Source: Bacillus sp. PK3_68
GTDB taxonomy: Bacteria; Bacillota; Bacilli; Bacillales; Domibacillaceae
Reading direction: 5' to 3'
Length of the DNA: 64,000 nt
Assembly: GCF_003600835.1 (NCBI RefSeq)
Contig: NZ_NQYC01000001.1
Span: forward strand, 1,754,001 to 1,818,000
A program made the translations under genes and the position numbers. The notes beneath the pieces were generated by a model that saw nothing but the letters and a program-made list of their open reading frames with translations, ran no database searches and was not told the DNA's origin. Shown piece after piece: positions 19,001-27,072 of this stretch; the stretch's first letter is position 1; each line of letters begins with the position of its first letter.

Positions 19001-20018
19001 GATGGATCACCTCCGAGCTGACTTCTTGCTTGTCGAGATAGGCCACTGCTTGTGCCACTTCCTCTGGTTCACCCGTTAAATGAACGAATAGTGAACCATA
19101 CGCACCGTTTTGCGTCTGCGACACTTTCCCTTGGACGATATTTACCGCTATGTTAAATTGACGGATTAAATTCGTAATGATTGGCTGCTCTGCACTTTCA
19201 CCAATAAAAGTAAGCTTGACTACCTTGCCATTTGGAAACTGTTCAAGCAAGTGCTCTATGGTTTCTTTTGATTCTTCTGGCTCGGTCACTTGTTGAACGA
19301 ACCGCTTTGTAATTGGCTGCTCGGGCGATTTGAAAACGTTGAGCACCGAACCAAGTTCTACGACACGGCCTGCTTCCATTACTGCCACCCGATGGCAAAT
19401 TTTCCGAATGACATGCATTTCATGAGTGATGAGCACAATTGTTAATCCAAGACGTTTATTAATATCAACAAGCAGATCTAAAATAGCATCCGTTGTTTGC
19501 GGATCAAGTGCTGAGGTAGCCTCGTCACACAACAGAACTTTCGGGTCATTTGCGAGCGCCCGCGCAATACCGACACGTTGCTTCTGTCCGCCGCTCAATT
19601 GTGAAGGATAAGCGTCTTCTCTTCCTTCCAAACCAACTAATTTAATCAACTCATCCACTTTCTTAAGGCGCTCTTCTTTCGACACACCCGCAATTTCTAG
19701 CGGAAAGGCAATGTTATCTCGCACCGTTCTTGACCAAAGAAGATTAAAGTGCTGGAAAATCATGCCGATCTCCTGGCGCGCCTGACGCAGCTCGCTTCCC
19801 CGGATTTTTGATATCTCCCGGTCCGCAACAACAACAGAGCCCGAAGACGGATTTTCAAGACCATTCAGCATCCGGATAAGTGTGCTTTTCCCAGCTCCAC
19901 TGTAACCAATTACACCAAAAATCTCGCCTTTATCTATCGTTAAGTCAATATTATCTACTGCTGTCACTTTTCCATTTTTTGTGGAAAAGACTTTTTTTAC
20001 ATTTTTTATTGAAATCAT
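18993..20018 (-). CDS. metN: Methionine ABC transporter ATPase MetN
   Basis: A 341-residue ATPase with Walker A GYSGAGKST (about 38), signature LSGGQKQRVGIARAL (about 140), Walker B VLLCDEATSALDP, H-loop LITHEMHV, and the C-terminal NIL/ACT-like domain (about 265-341) that senses methionine. Start MISIKNVKK at 20018 is chosen for family length; GGAGG is 11 nt upstream. The frame is open further upstream through the riboswitch terminator, which is not coding. Confidence 0.95.
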   Translation of the reverse strand: MISIKNVKKVFSTKNGKVTAVDNIDLTIDKGEIFGVIGYSGAGKSTLIRMLNGLENPSSGSVVVADREISKIRGSELRQARQEIGMIFQHFNLLWSRTVRDNIAFPLEIAGVSKEERLKKVDELIKLVGLEGREDAYPSQLSGGQKQRVGIARALANDPKVLLCDEATSALDPQTTDAILDLLVDINKRLGLTIVLITHEMHVIRKICHRVAVMEAGRVVELGSVLNVFKSPEQPITKRFVQQVTEPEESKETIEHLLEQFPNGKVVKLTFIGESAEQPIITNLIRQFNIAVNIVQGKVSQTQNGAYGSLFVHLTGEPEEVAQAVAYLDKQEVSSEVIHHA

Positions 20019-20051
20019 GCGGCGGTTTTCCTCCATTCCACCCGAAAAAAT

Positions 20052-20219
20052 AAAAAAACCTTTCTGCAAAATGAGCAGAAAGGTGTTCTTTAGTAGATTC
20101 CTTTCTCTCATCTCCCAAAGCAAAACGCTTTGTGTGAATTGGCACCTTTTCAACAAGCGCTCGCTGTTGACGGTTGCCGGGCTTCATCGGGCACATCCCT
20201 CCACCTCTCTTGATAAGAG
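20052..20219 (-). ncRNA. SAM-I (S-box) riboswitch with terminator
   Basis: On the minus strand the leader begins CTCTTATCAAGAGAGG, then shows the conserved GATGAAGCCCGGCAACC, GGTGCCAATTC and the closing AGATGAGAG (aptamer about 20105-20219). The expression platform is a hairpin ACCTTTCTGC/GCAGAAAGGT followed by seven T (20052-20084). SAM binding should end transcription before metN. Confidence 0.96.
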
Positions 20220-20251
20220 CTGTATGCAATATGTTGTTCTTAATGGATTTG

Positions 20252-20281
20252 ATTTTATCATTATTCTACGAAAATTGTCAA
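20252..20281 (-). promoter_or_regulatory. SigA-type promoter of the metNPQ leader
   Basis: Minus strand TTGACA (20281-20276), an 18-bp spacer, then TAAAAT (20257-20252), about 33 bp upstream of the riboswitch 5' stem. Confidence 0.6.
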
Positions 20282-20302
20282 TTATTCTTTAAAAAAATGT
20301 TT

Positions 20303-20644
20303 TTATGCTGTATCAAACTTTTCATAATAAGGGCGGCATAACCAAAGGAACGATTCAAACCAAAGCTTAACCCGGTAAAATCCTGACACCTCGACTGCCC
20401 CCATCGCTTCATACAAGCGCAGCTGACCCTGCCCCTCTAAGAGCGGTTCAAGCCCACCCCTCAACCGTAAATGCCAATGATCCGTGCTGCTATTTGAAAG
20501 CTGCATTCCCTGATGGCTGATCACGAGCAGCCAGCTCTCACTTTCTCCTACCAGCAGCACGTGTACAGGTTCGAGCGGGAGCAATGGCCAGATATGTGTT
20601 CTACCATGGCAAGCTGCCTGTACAGCTAACAATTTCTCTTTCAT
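20303..20644 (-). CDS. yusD: YusD-like small protein
   Basis: A 113-residue protein with no signal peptide. Its length and position between metN and yusE match B. subtilis YusD. The middle (LRLRGGLEPLLEGQGQLRLYE) resembles the ligand-pocket strand pattern of SCP2-like domains, but this is tentative. GGGGG upstream supports the start. It is separated from the metN leader by about 20 bp of promoter. Confidence 0.6.
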   Translation of the reverse strand: MKEKLLAVQAACHGRTHIWPLLPLEPVHVLLVGESESWLLVISHQGMQLSNSSTDHWHLRLRGGLEPLLEGQGQLRLYEAMGAVEVSGFYRVKLWFESFLWLCRPYYEKFDTA

Positions 20645-20768
20645 TTTATTTCCCCCTCTGTTCGCTTTAGCTTTACTTAATAACTTTCAAGCAGAGGAGG
20701 AAATCTCCTTTATTAATTACTCGACAAAGTGCGCACTCATTCGCATATTTCGTCAAACATGCCTATAT

Positions 20769-20793
20769 AAAAAACTGCCTCCCTGTAGGAAGC
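20769..20793 (-). terminator. Terminator after yusE
   Basis: Minus strand CTGCTTCC / GGGAGGCAG stem with a short loop and TTTTTT, located just after the yusE stop. Confidence 0.65.
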
Positions 20794-20798
20794 AGCAA

Positions 20799-21101
20799 TC
20801 ATGTATATTGACTTAACTTCTCATATATATGAGGAACCGACTGAAAGGCATAAATCTTTTCCTTTAATTCCCCTTCTTTAAATATAAGCAGACATGGGAC
20901 ACTTTCAATCGCATGATGAATCGCAAAGCTCTCATGATAATTCACATCCATGCGGGCCCATATAAAGCCGTTGTCCACCTTCTCGACAACATCGACCATC
21001 TTTCCAGCTAATTGGCACGTTCCGCACAGCGGTGTATACGCATAGATGGCTACTAAATGATTCGTCCTGATTAATTGGTTTATATTTTGTTCCTTTTGCA
21101 T
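20799..21101 (-). CDS. yusE: Thioredoxin-family protein YusE
   Basis: A 100-residue thioredoxin fold with the redox site TPLCGTCQLA (CxxC about residues 26-29) and cis-proline segment ESVPCLLIF, where a Cys follows the proline. The start MQKEQN at 21101 has AAAGGA 8 nt upstream, and other in-frame ATGs lie within the overlap with yusF. It is probably a cytoplasmic thiol-disulfide protein. Confidence 0.8.
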   Translation of the reverse strand: MQKEQNINQLIRTNHLVAIYAYTPLCGTCQLAGKMVDVVEKVDNGFIWARMDVNYHESFAIHHAIESVPCLLIFKEGELKEKIYAFQSVPHIYEKLSQYT

Positions 21102-21102
21102 T

Positions 21103-21453
21103 TCATCCATCCTTTTGTAAAAACTCCCCATGTACATCAATGTTGGCACTTAATAATACAGAAGCCAGATGGCGGTAAGGAGCAGTAGCGACTTCTTTAT
21201 AGACACGGTCAATGTATAAATGGTGAGCTTCGGGAAATTCACGGATAAATTGCTGACGCAGCTTTTCCCCGGCGCGGTCTGCATCAACAAGGATATATAC
21301 ATCTTGTCCTTCCAAGCTTTCAATTAACTCATCCAGCCGGCTCAGTCCGATTGTTCCATTCGTACAAATGATGTCCACCGGCTCATTTACAATTTCTTGT
21401 ACTTTCTTCCGATCCGAAGCCCCTTCTACAACGATTGTTTTTTCTGTACGCAT
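21103..21453 (-). CDS. yusF: Toprim-domain protein YusF
   Basis: A 116-residue stand-alone Toprim protein: first motif VVEGASDRKKVQEI (catalytic Glu) and second motif ILVDADRAGEKLR (DxD-like). Such small Toprim proteins relate to RNase M5 and primases; the substrate is unknown. Start at 21453 after GGAGGG. Confidence 0.82.
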   Translation of the reverse strand: MRTEKTIVVEGASDRKKVQEIVNEPVDIICTNGTIGLSRLDELIESLEGQDVYILVDADRAGEKLRQQFIREFPEAHHLYIDRVYKEVATAPYRHLASVLLSANIDVHGEFLQKDG

Positions 21454-21521
21454 GAATATCCCTCCACCGTCTGAATATCTTGCCTCACAGTTTAATTGTC
21501 CTTTATTTAGTAAGAAATTGC

Positions 21522-21551
21522 AAAAGAACACTCCCTAAACCGGAAGTGTCC
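21522..21551 (-). terminator. Terminator of gcvH
   Basis: Minus strand GGACACTTCC / GGGAGTGTTC stem with a 6-nt loop and TTTT, 14 nt after the gcvH stop. Confidence 0.7.
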
Positions 21552-21564
21552 TTTTCTCATTTCA

Positions 21565-21948
21565 TTAATCTTCTTGTGTCATTTCATCATACTGTTCAGC
21601 TGTCATTAAGTTATCCAGCTGCGCAGTATCAGATAATTCGACAACGATCATCCATGCTTTTTCATATGGTGATTCGTTAACGAATTCAGGATTATCATCA
21701 AGCTCTTCATTTACTTCAACAACTTTTCCGCTGACAGGAGCATATAGCTCGGAAACTGTTTTTACAGATTCAACACTACCAAATGGTTCGTCAGCTGTGA
21801 TTTCATCTCCTACAGATGGAAGCTCAACGAACACGATGTCGCCAAGTTCTGATTGCGCAAAATGCGTAATACCGATACGGACGGTATCCCCTTCTGTTTT
21901 TACCCATTCATGCTCTTCTGAATAACGTAATTCTTTCGGTGTGCTCAT
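21565..21948 (-). CDS. gcvH: Glycine cleavage system H protein
   Basis: A 127-residue lipoyl carrier: YSEEHEWV at the start, [19 protein letters not shown], and the lipoylated lysine in [12 protein letters not shown] (Lys about 63). It shuttles the aminomethyl group between GcvP, GcvT and lipoamide dehydrogenase, and in Bacillus it also serves as a lipoyl relay. The other gcv genes are not here. Start at 21948 after GGAGGG. Confidence 0.96.
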   Translation of the reverse strand: MSTPKELRYSEEHEWVKTEGDTVRIGITHFAQSELGDIVFVELPSVGDEITADEPFGSVESVKTVSELYAPVSGKVVEVNEELDDNPEFVNESPYEKAWMIVVELSDTAQLDNLMTAEQYDEMTQED

Positions 21949-22032
21949 ATAAATCCCTCCATTACCTGATTTCAATTAAAACTTTACTTATTATAAAGGC
22001 ATAAAGCAAGAAAAATAAGCTTTACGCACACT

Positions 22033-22389
22033 TTACAACCATTGTTTTTCAAATTCTTCCTCTTTAAACCCAACAGTCACTTTGTCACCATCAGTAGTAA
22101 GAGGGCGCTTAATAAGCATGCCATCGGAAGCGAGCAATTCCAGTAATTCCTCGTCGGAAGCGGTGCTTACTTTGTCCTTTAATCCAAGCTCGCGATACTT
22201 TTTGCCACTCGTATTAAAAAACTTTTTCAATTCAAGTCCACTTTTTTTATATAAGTCTTTCAATTCTTCCTTGGAAGGCGGATGTTCCACAATATGTATT
22301 TCCCGAAAATCAACATTATGTTCTTCCAGCCATTTCTTTGCATTGCGGCATGTTCCGCACTTCGGATACCAGTAAAATGTTAATGTCAC
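22033..22389 (-). CDS. yusI: ArsC/Spx-family protein YusI
   Basis: A 118-residue ArsC-fold protein with YPKCGTCRNAKKWLEE (CxxC at about 11-14) and the RPL turn (IKRPLTTDG). The CGTC motif and length place it with YusI/YffB rather than true Spx. Function is unknown; a thiol reductase role is only inferred. Confidence 0.8.
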   Translation of the reverse strand: MTLTFYWYPKCGTCRNAKKWLEEHNVDFREIHIVEHPPSKEELKDLYKKSGLELKKFFNTSGKKYRELGLKDKVSTASDEELLELLASDGMLIKRPLTTDGDKVTVGFKEEEFEKQWL

Positions 22390-22605
22390 TCTTCAATCAG
22401 CCTCCTATTTACACAGTGCTCGGCTTTAAAATATTTTCGCCACCGTTTTCAATTCTCCTGCTCTATTAATTAAAATATACCTGCTTTTTTAATAAAAGAC
22501 AAAGTTTCAGCTATTCTTCCCTTCCATAACCAATATCCAAAATTACTCAAAAATGGTTTTTAAATTCCTTTATAGGGAATAGCGTTGATGACGGAGGTGT
22601 TGATC

Positions 22606-23955
22606 ATGAAAAAAATACAAGACGATACACTGTTCGTTATTGAAAAGCTGAAAGCAGAAAAATATCAAGAGATCAATGACATGTTCACGAGCAAGAAACC
22701 TTATGACTTAGCCGCTATTTTTCAAAACCTTCCCGAAAAGCATCGAGCTTCTATGCTAGAACATCTTAATGAAGCTTCTATCGCCAGTATGATACAAAAG
22801 TTTAATCAGCTGAAGCAACTTGAGTTGCTGGGAAAAATCGGTCCTGCCAAAGCAAATAAAGTTCTCTCCCTTCTGGACACCGATGTATTGTCTTCTCTTT
22901 TACTTCACTTCCCAAAAGCCGATCTTGATAGTTTCTTATCGGAGATAAATGATAGTGAAGCCAAATATTTAAAACGAATGATGAGCTATGAGCGAAACAC
23001 GGCAGGCAGTATGATGACAAACCGGTACCTCGCTGTGCATCTAGAGGATACCGTTGCCGATGCAGTAGAAAAAGCACGTGTTCATGCTATGTACTCTGAA
23101 ACGCTTTTCATTATTTACGTGCTTGATGAAAAAGAAAAGCTGGCTGGTACAGTCTCTTATCGAGATCTTGTCATTGCTCAGCCGGATGATTTGGTAAAAG
23201 ACATTATGTTGAAGCAGATTATTTCCGTTCCCTACACAGCGAAGAGAGCAGAGATCAACAAGCTACTCAAGCGATATGATTTCAGCGCAATTCCTGTAGT
23301 GGACGAGAAAGAGAGACTGCTTGGGGTTATTACCTTTGATGATATGATGCAGATTGTTATTCAGGAAACGAACGAAGATATTGGTAAATTATCAGCTGTG
23401 GATAAAGAAATTGACTTTGACACAAAGCCGCTGACAGCTGCCAAACGCCGATTGCCCTGGCTGATTGCTCTTTTATTTATCGGTCTTGTCTCGGGAAGCA
23501 TCATCTCGAAATTTGAAGGAACGCTTGAAAAAGTAGTAGCGCTTGCTTTTTTTATGCCGCTTATTGCTGGGATGACCGGCAATACTGGCACCCAGTCTCT
23601 AGCAGTAGTCGTACGCGGTCTGACAGAGCAGGAAATCAACGTGAAGGTAGTCACCCGTCTAATCCTTCGAGAATTTCGCGTCAGCTTAATCATCGGCATA
23701 ACATGCGGTCTGCTCATTTCTCTTATTGCATTTATTTGGCAGGGAAATATATACTTAGGAATCGTCGTTGGAAGCTCGCTTCTACTCACCCTTATTCTCG
23801 GAACGCTTGCTGGAACGATCGTTCCACTCATACTCTACAAGTGCAACCTTGACCCTGCTGTTGCTTCAGGTCCGCTTATTACTACGGTCAACGACATCTT
23901 CTCGCTCGTGGTCTATTTCTCTATTGCTTCTTTTTTCTTAAGTCAATTAGTTTAG
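22606..23955 (+). CDS. mgtE: Magnesium transporter MgtE
   Basis: About 449 residues: an N-terminal superhelical domain (about 1-130), two CBS repeats (about 135-260, including SYRDLVIAQPDD and VITFDDMM), then five membrane helices with the pore motif MPLIAGMTGNTGTQSL. The cytoplasmic domains gate the channel by binding Mg2+. The ATG at 22606 is 8 nt after GGAGG; an earlier in-frame ATG at 22585 precedes that site. No M-box riboswitch is visible in the 216-bp upstream gap. Confidence 0.93.
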   Translation: MKKIQDDTLFVIEKLKAEKYQEINDMFTSKKPYDLAAIFQNLPEKHRASMLEHLNEASIASMIQKFNQLKQLELLGKIGPAKANKVLSLLDTDVLSSLLLHFPKADLDSFLSEINDSEAKYLKRMMSYERNTAGSMMTNRYLAVHLEDTVADAVEKARVHAMYSETLFIIYVLDEKEKLAGTVSYRDLVIAQPDDLVKDIMLKQIISVPYTAKRAEINKLLKRYDFSAIPVVDEKERLLGVITFDDMMQIVIQETNEDIGKLSAVDKEIDFDTKPLTAAKRRLPWLIALLFIGLVSGSIISKFEGTLEKVVALAFFMPLIAGMTGNTGTQSLAVVVRGLTEQEINVKVVTRLILREFRVSLIIGITCGLLISLIAFIWQGNIYLGIVVGSSLLLTLILGTLAGTIVPLILYKCNLDPAVASGPLITTVNDIFSLVVYFSIASFFLSQLV

Positions 23956-23986
23956 CTATCTTTCAACAAGCTTTATATTCAAACAA

Positions 23987-24020
23987 AAAGTGCCTGGAAA
24001 GTTATATTTCCAGGCACTTT
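23987..24020. terminator. Bidirectional terminator between mgtE and fadE
   Basis: A perfect 14-bp stem (AAAGTGCCTGGAAA and complement) with a 6-nt loop serves the convergent genes mgtE and fadE. Confidence 0.9.
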
Positions 24021-24027
24021 CTCTTAA

Positions 24028-25815
24028 TTAAACAGTATACTTTTCCACTTCAATCAAGCGATCAGCTGCTTCACGTTTCTTAGCGATTACGTTAATGGGA
24101 GTGTATCTCGTTAATTTTCTTAAAACAGAGGTCATCATGCGCAGCGTGTCGCCCTCTTCCACAGCAACAAGTGTTTCTTTAGCATCAGCTTCAATTTGAT
24201 TGAAGGCTTCTTGACAAAAGATTTGGGTATATAACAGTTTTTGCTTTGCTTTTTCCTCTCCAACTTTGGCAATTGCTTTTTCTGTGCGAAGAACGACGGA
24301 CTCCATCGCGTAAATATTGTTAACAATGTCAGCAATATTAGCGAGCACTTCCTGTTCTTTTTCAAGCGCTTTTCCATACTTTTGAACAGCTAGACCGGCT
24401 GCAAGCAAGCCTATCTTTTTTGCATTCTTCACTAAATACTTTTCTTGTTCAAGCGCTTCTGTACCGACTTCTTCCGGCATCAGCATCATGACTTCATTTT
24501 GCAGCTCCTGTGCTTTTTCAAACAATGGCAATTCACCCTTGAACGCCTTGCGCACGTATGTCCCCGGTACAAGCAGACGATTGATTTCATTTGTTCCCTC
24601 GAAAATACGGTTAATTCGGGAGTCGCGGTACATCCTCGCAATTTCATACTCTTCCATAAAGCCGTAGCCACCGTGAATTTGTACGCCTTCATCTACTACA
24701 TAATCAAGCATTTCCGAGCCAAAAAATTTACCGAGTGAGCATTCAATGGCATATTCAGCGATAGAAGCAGCGACTGACAAGCCATCTTTTTGCTCTTCTT
24801 CCGAAAGCTGGCTCATTCGGTCTTCAAAGTAACCGACTGTACGGTAAATGGCACTTTCACTTGCATAAATTTTAGACGCCATATTAGCAAACTTTTCCTT
24901 AATCAAATTGAAAGAGGAAATCGGTGTTTTAAACTGCTGGCGCCCATTCGCATACTTTAATGAGATGTCCAATGCCCGTTTAGCACTACCCACGGCTCCA
25001 ACACCTAGTTTGTAGCGACCAATATTTAAAATGTTAAAGGCGATGACATGACCTCTTCCCACTTCTCCAAGCAGATTCTCTTTTGGTACCTCTGCATCCT
25101 GGAGGATAAGTGTGCGTGTGGAGGAACTTTTAATTCCCATCTTATCTTCTTCCGCTCCTGTGGATACACCAGGAAACTCCTTTTCTACAATGAAGGCAGA
25201 GAATTTATCTCCATCAATTTTTGCATAGACAACGAATACATCAGCAAAAGCCGAGTTCGTAATCCATTGCTTCTCTCCATTTAATATATAATGGGTGCCG
25301 GCTTCGTTTAATTTTGCTGTTGTTTTTGCTCCAAGCGCATCGGAACCCGAACCCGGCTCTGTCAATGCGTAAGCAGCAATTTTCTCTCCAGTAGCTAAAG
25401 TCGGCAAGTACTTTTGCTTTTGCTCTTCGTTGCCGAACAGCACAATCGGCAACGAACCAATGCCAACATGGGCTCCATGAGTAATGGAAAAGCCTCCGGC
25501 AGCCGCCATTTTTTCAGCAATTAAAGCTGAACTGACTTTATCAAGATTCAATCCGCCGTACTCCTCAGGAACGTCAGCACTCAACAGTCCCAGTTCTCCA
25601 GCTTCCCGGAGTAACTTTACAGAACGATCAAATTCATGCTTCTCCAAATAAGGAACTTGCGGCATAACACTGTTATTTACATATTCTTCGGTTGTTTTGG
25701 CGATCATTTTTTGCTCATCAGAAAAGTCTTCGGGTGTAAATACTTGATCATATGTTACATCTTCAATTAAGAACGCTCCACCTTTAACTGCCTGTCTTTC
25801 TGTTTGTTTTGCCAT
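24028..25815 (-). CDS. fadE: Acyl-CoA dehydrogenase FadE
   Basis: A 595-residue acyl-CoA dehydrogenase, longer than the usual 380 because of a C-terminal extension, like B. subtilis FadE (YusJ). Marks: YALTEPGSGSDA (FAD/substrate loop, about 150), QWITNSAFAD, the catalytic-base region QIHGGYGFMEEYEIARMYRDSR (about 385), and FEGTNEINR. It makes the first oxidation in fatty-acid beta-oxidation. Last gene of fadN-A-E. Confidence 0.94.
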   Translation of the reverse strand: MAKQTERQAVKGGAFLIEDVTYDQVFTPEDFSDEQKMIAKTTEEYVNNSVMPQVPYLEKHEFDRSVKLLREAGELGLLSADVPEEYGGLNLDKVSSALIAEKMAAAGGFSITHGAHVGIGSLPIVLFGNEEQKQKYLPTLATGEKIAAYALTEPGSGSDALGAKTTAKLNEAGTHYILNGEKQWITNSAFADVFVVYAKIDGDKFSAFIVEKEFPGVSTGAEEDKMGIKSSSTRTLILQDAEVPKENLLGEVGRGHVIAFNILNIGRYKLGVGAVGSAKRALDISLKYANGRQQFKTPISSFNLIKEKFANMASKIYASESAIYRTVGYFEDRMSQLSEEEQKDGLSVAASIAEYAIECSLGKFFGSEMLDYVVDEGVQIHGGYGFMEEYEIARMYRDSRINRIFEGTNEINRLLVPGTYVRKAFKGELPLFEKAQELQNEVMMLMPEEVGTEALEQEKYLVKNAKKIGLLAAGLAVQKYGKALEKEQEVLANIADIVNNIYAMESVVLRTEKAIAKVGEEKAKQKLLYTQIFCQEAFNQIEADAKETLVAVEEGDTLRMMTSVLRKLTRYTPINVIAKKREAADRLIEVEKYTV

Positions 25816-25850
25816 CTATAATTCCTCCCATTCCCTTTTATTCGTTTTAT

Positions 25851-27026
25851 TCACAATAGCTCAAATACGCCAGCTGCTCCCATTCCTCCGCCAATGCACA
25901 TAGACACCATACCGAATTGTTCGCTGCGGCGTTTCATTTCATGCAGCAGCGTCAGCGTCAGTTTCGCCCCTGAGCAACCGAGAGGATGTCCGAGAGCAAT
26001 CGCTCCACCGTTGACATTTACCTTGTCTTCCTCAAGGCCAAGTTCCCTTATGACTTGGATGGATTGTGAAGCAAACGCTTCATTCAATTCAATTAACCCA
26101 ATGTCAGACAGACTAAGACCAGCAAGCTTCAATGCTTTCGGAATAGCTACCACCGGGCCAACTCCCATGATTTCCGGAGGAACGCCCCCTACAGCAAATG
26201 ATCGGAACTTCGCCATCGGCTTTAATCCAAGCGCTTCCGCTTTTTCTCTTTCCATGACCATTACTGCTGCTGCTCCGTCGCTTGTTTGCGAAGAGTTTCC
26301 AGCTGTTACTGTGCCACCTGCTGCAAATGCCGGCCGCAATTTGGAAAGCACCTCCATGTTCGTTCCCGGACGCACCCCTTCATCCTTTGTAAAATGGACC
26401 TTCTTTTCGACCGGTTTGTGATTCGGTCCGATTTCTCGAATCGTGACTTCCACGGGCACCGTTTCATCTGCAAATTTCCCGCCTGCAATGGCTTGTGCGG
26501 CCCGCTGATGACTCCGAACGGCAAACGCATCCTGCTCCTCGCGTGTAATACCATATTTTTTGGCAACCTCTTCTGCTGTATGCCCCATGCTCATATAGTA
26601 TTCCGGCATTTCTTCTGCAATGCGGAGATTCGGACGGACAACATGCCCCATGACCGGCACAAGGCTCATTGATTCTGCTCCTCCAGCAATAATCGTTTCT
26701 GCCTGGCCAATCATGATCCGTTCCGCAGCATAAGCAATTGCCTGCAATCCGGAGGAGCAATAACGGTTAATAGTTACGGCTGGTACGTTATACGAAAGAC
26801 CAGCAAGTGCGCCAATATTTCGCGCCATATTCAGTCCCTGCTCTGCTTCTGGCATGGAACACCCTATGATTAAGTCATCGATTTCCCCTTCGTAGTTCCC
26901 TGCGCGCTTCACTGTCTCTCTCACCGCAAGCGCTCCCAAATCATCTGGGCGGACTGTGGCGAGCGTGCCTTTTTTCGCACGCCCGACCGGTGTTCTAGCA
27001 CCGGCAACGATTACCGCTTCTTTCAT
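25851..27026 (-). CDS. fadA: Acetyl-CoA C-acyltransferase FadA
   Basis: A 391-residue thiolase: active Cys in NRYCSSGLQAI (about 89), the His in NVNGGAIALGHPLGCSGA (about 348) and the second Cys in MCIGGGMGAAGVFE (about 378). It cleaves 3-ketoacyl-CoA to acetyl-CoA. Start at 27026 (MKEAVIVAG) with GGGGAGAA upstream. It lies 46 nt from fadN. Confidence 0.95.
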   Translation of the reverse strand: MKEAVIVAGARTPVGRAKKGTLATVRPDDLGALAVRETVKRAGNYEGEIDDLIIGCSMPEAEQGLNMARNIGALAGLSYNVPAVTINRYCSSGLQAIAYAAERIMIGQAETIIAGGAESMSLVPVMGHVVRPNLRIAEEMPEYYMSMGHTAEEVAKKYGITREEQDAFAVRSHQRAAQAIAGGKFADETVPVEVTIREIGPNHKPVEKKVHFTKDEGVRPGTNMEVLSKLRPAFAAGGTVTAGNSSQTSDGAAAVMVMEREKAEALGLKPMAKFRSFAVGGVPPEIMGVGPVVAIPKALKLAGLSLSDIGLIELNEAFASQSIQVIRELGLEEDKVNVNGGAIALGHPLGCSGAKLTLTLLHEMKRRSEQFGMVSMCIGGGMGAAGVFELL

Positions 27027-27072
27027 CAGCTTTCTCCCCCTCACTTTTTTATCTATTGGAATAAGAATCTAG

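Noticed and set aside
22390-22605. M-box magnesium riboswitch before mgtE
   Set aside because: None of the conserved M-box blocks is visible and the gap is short.
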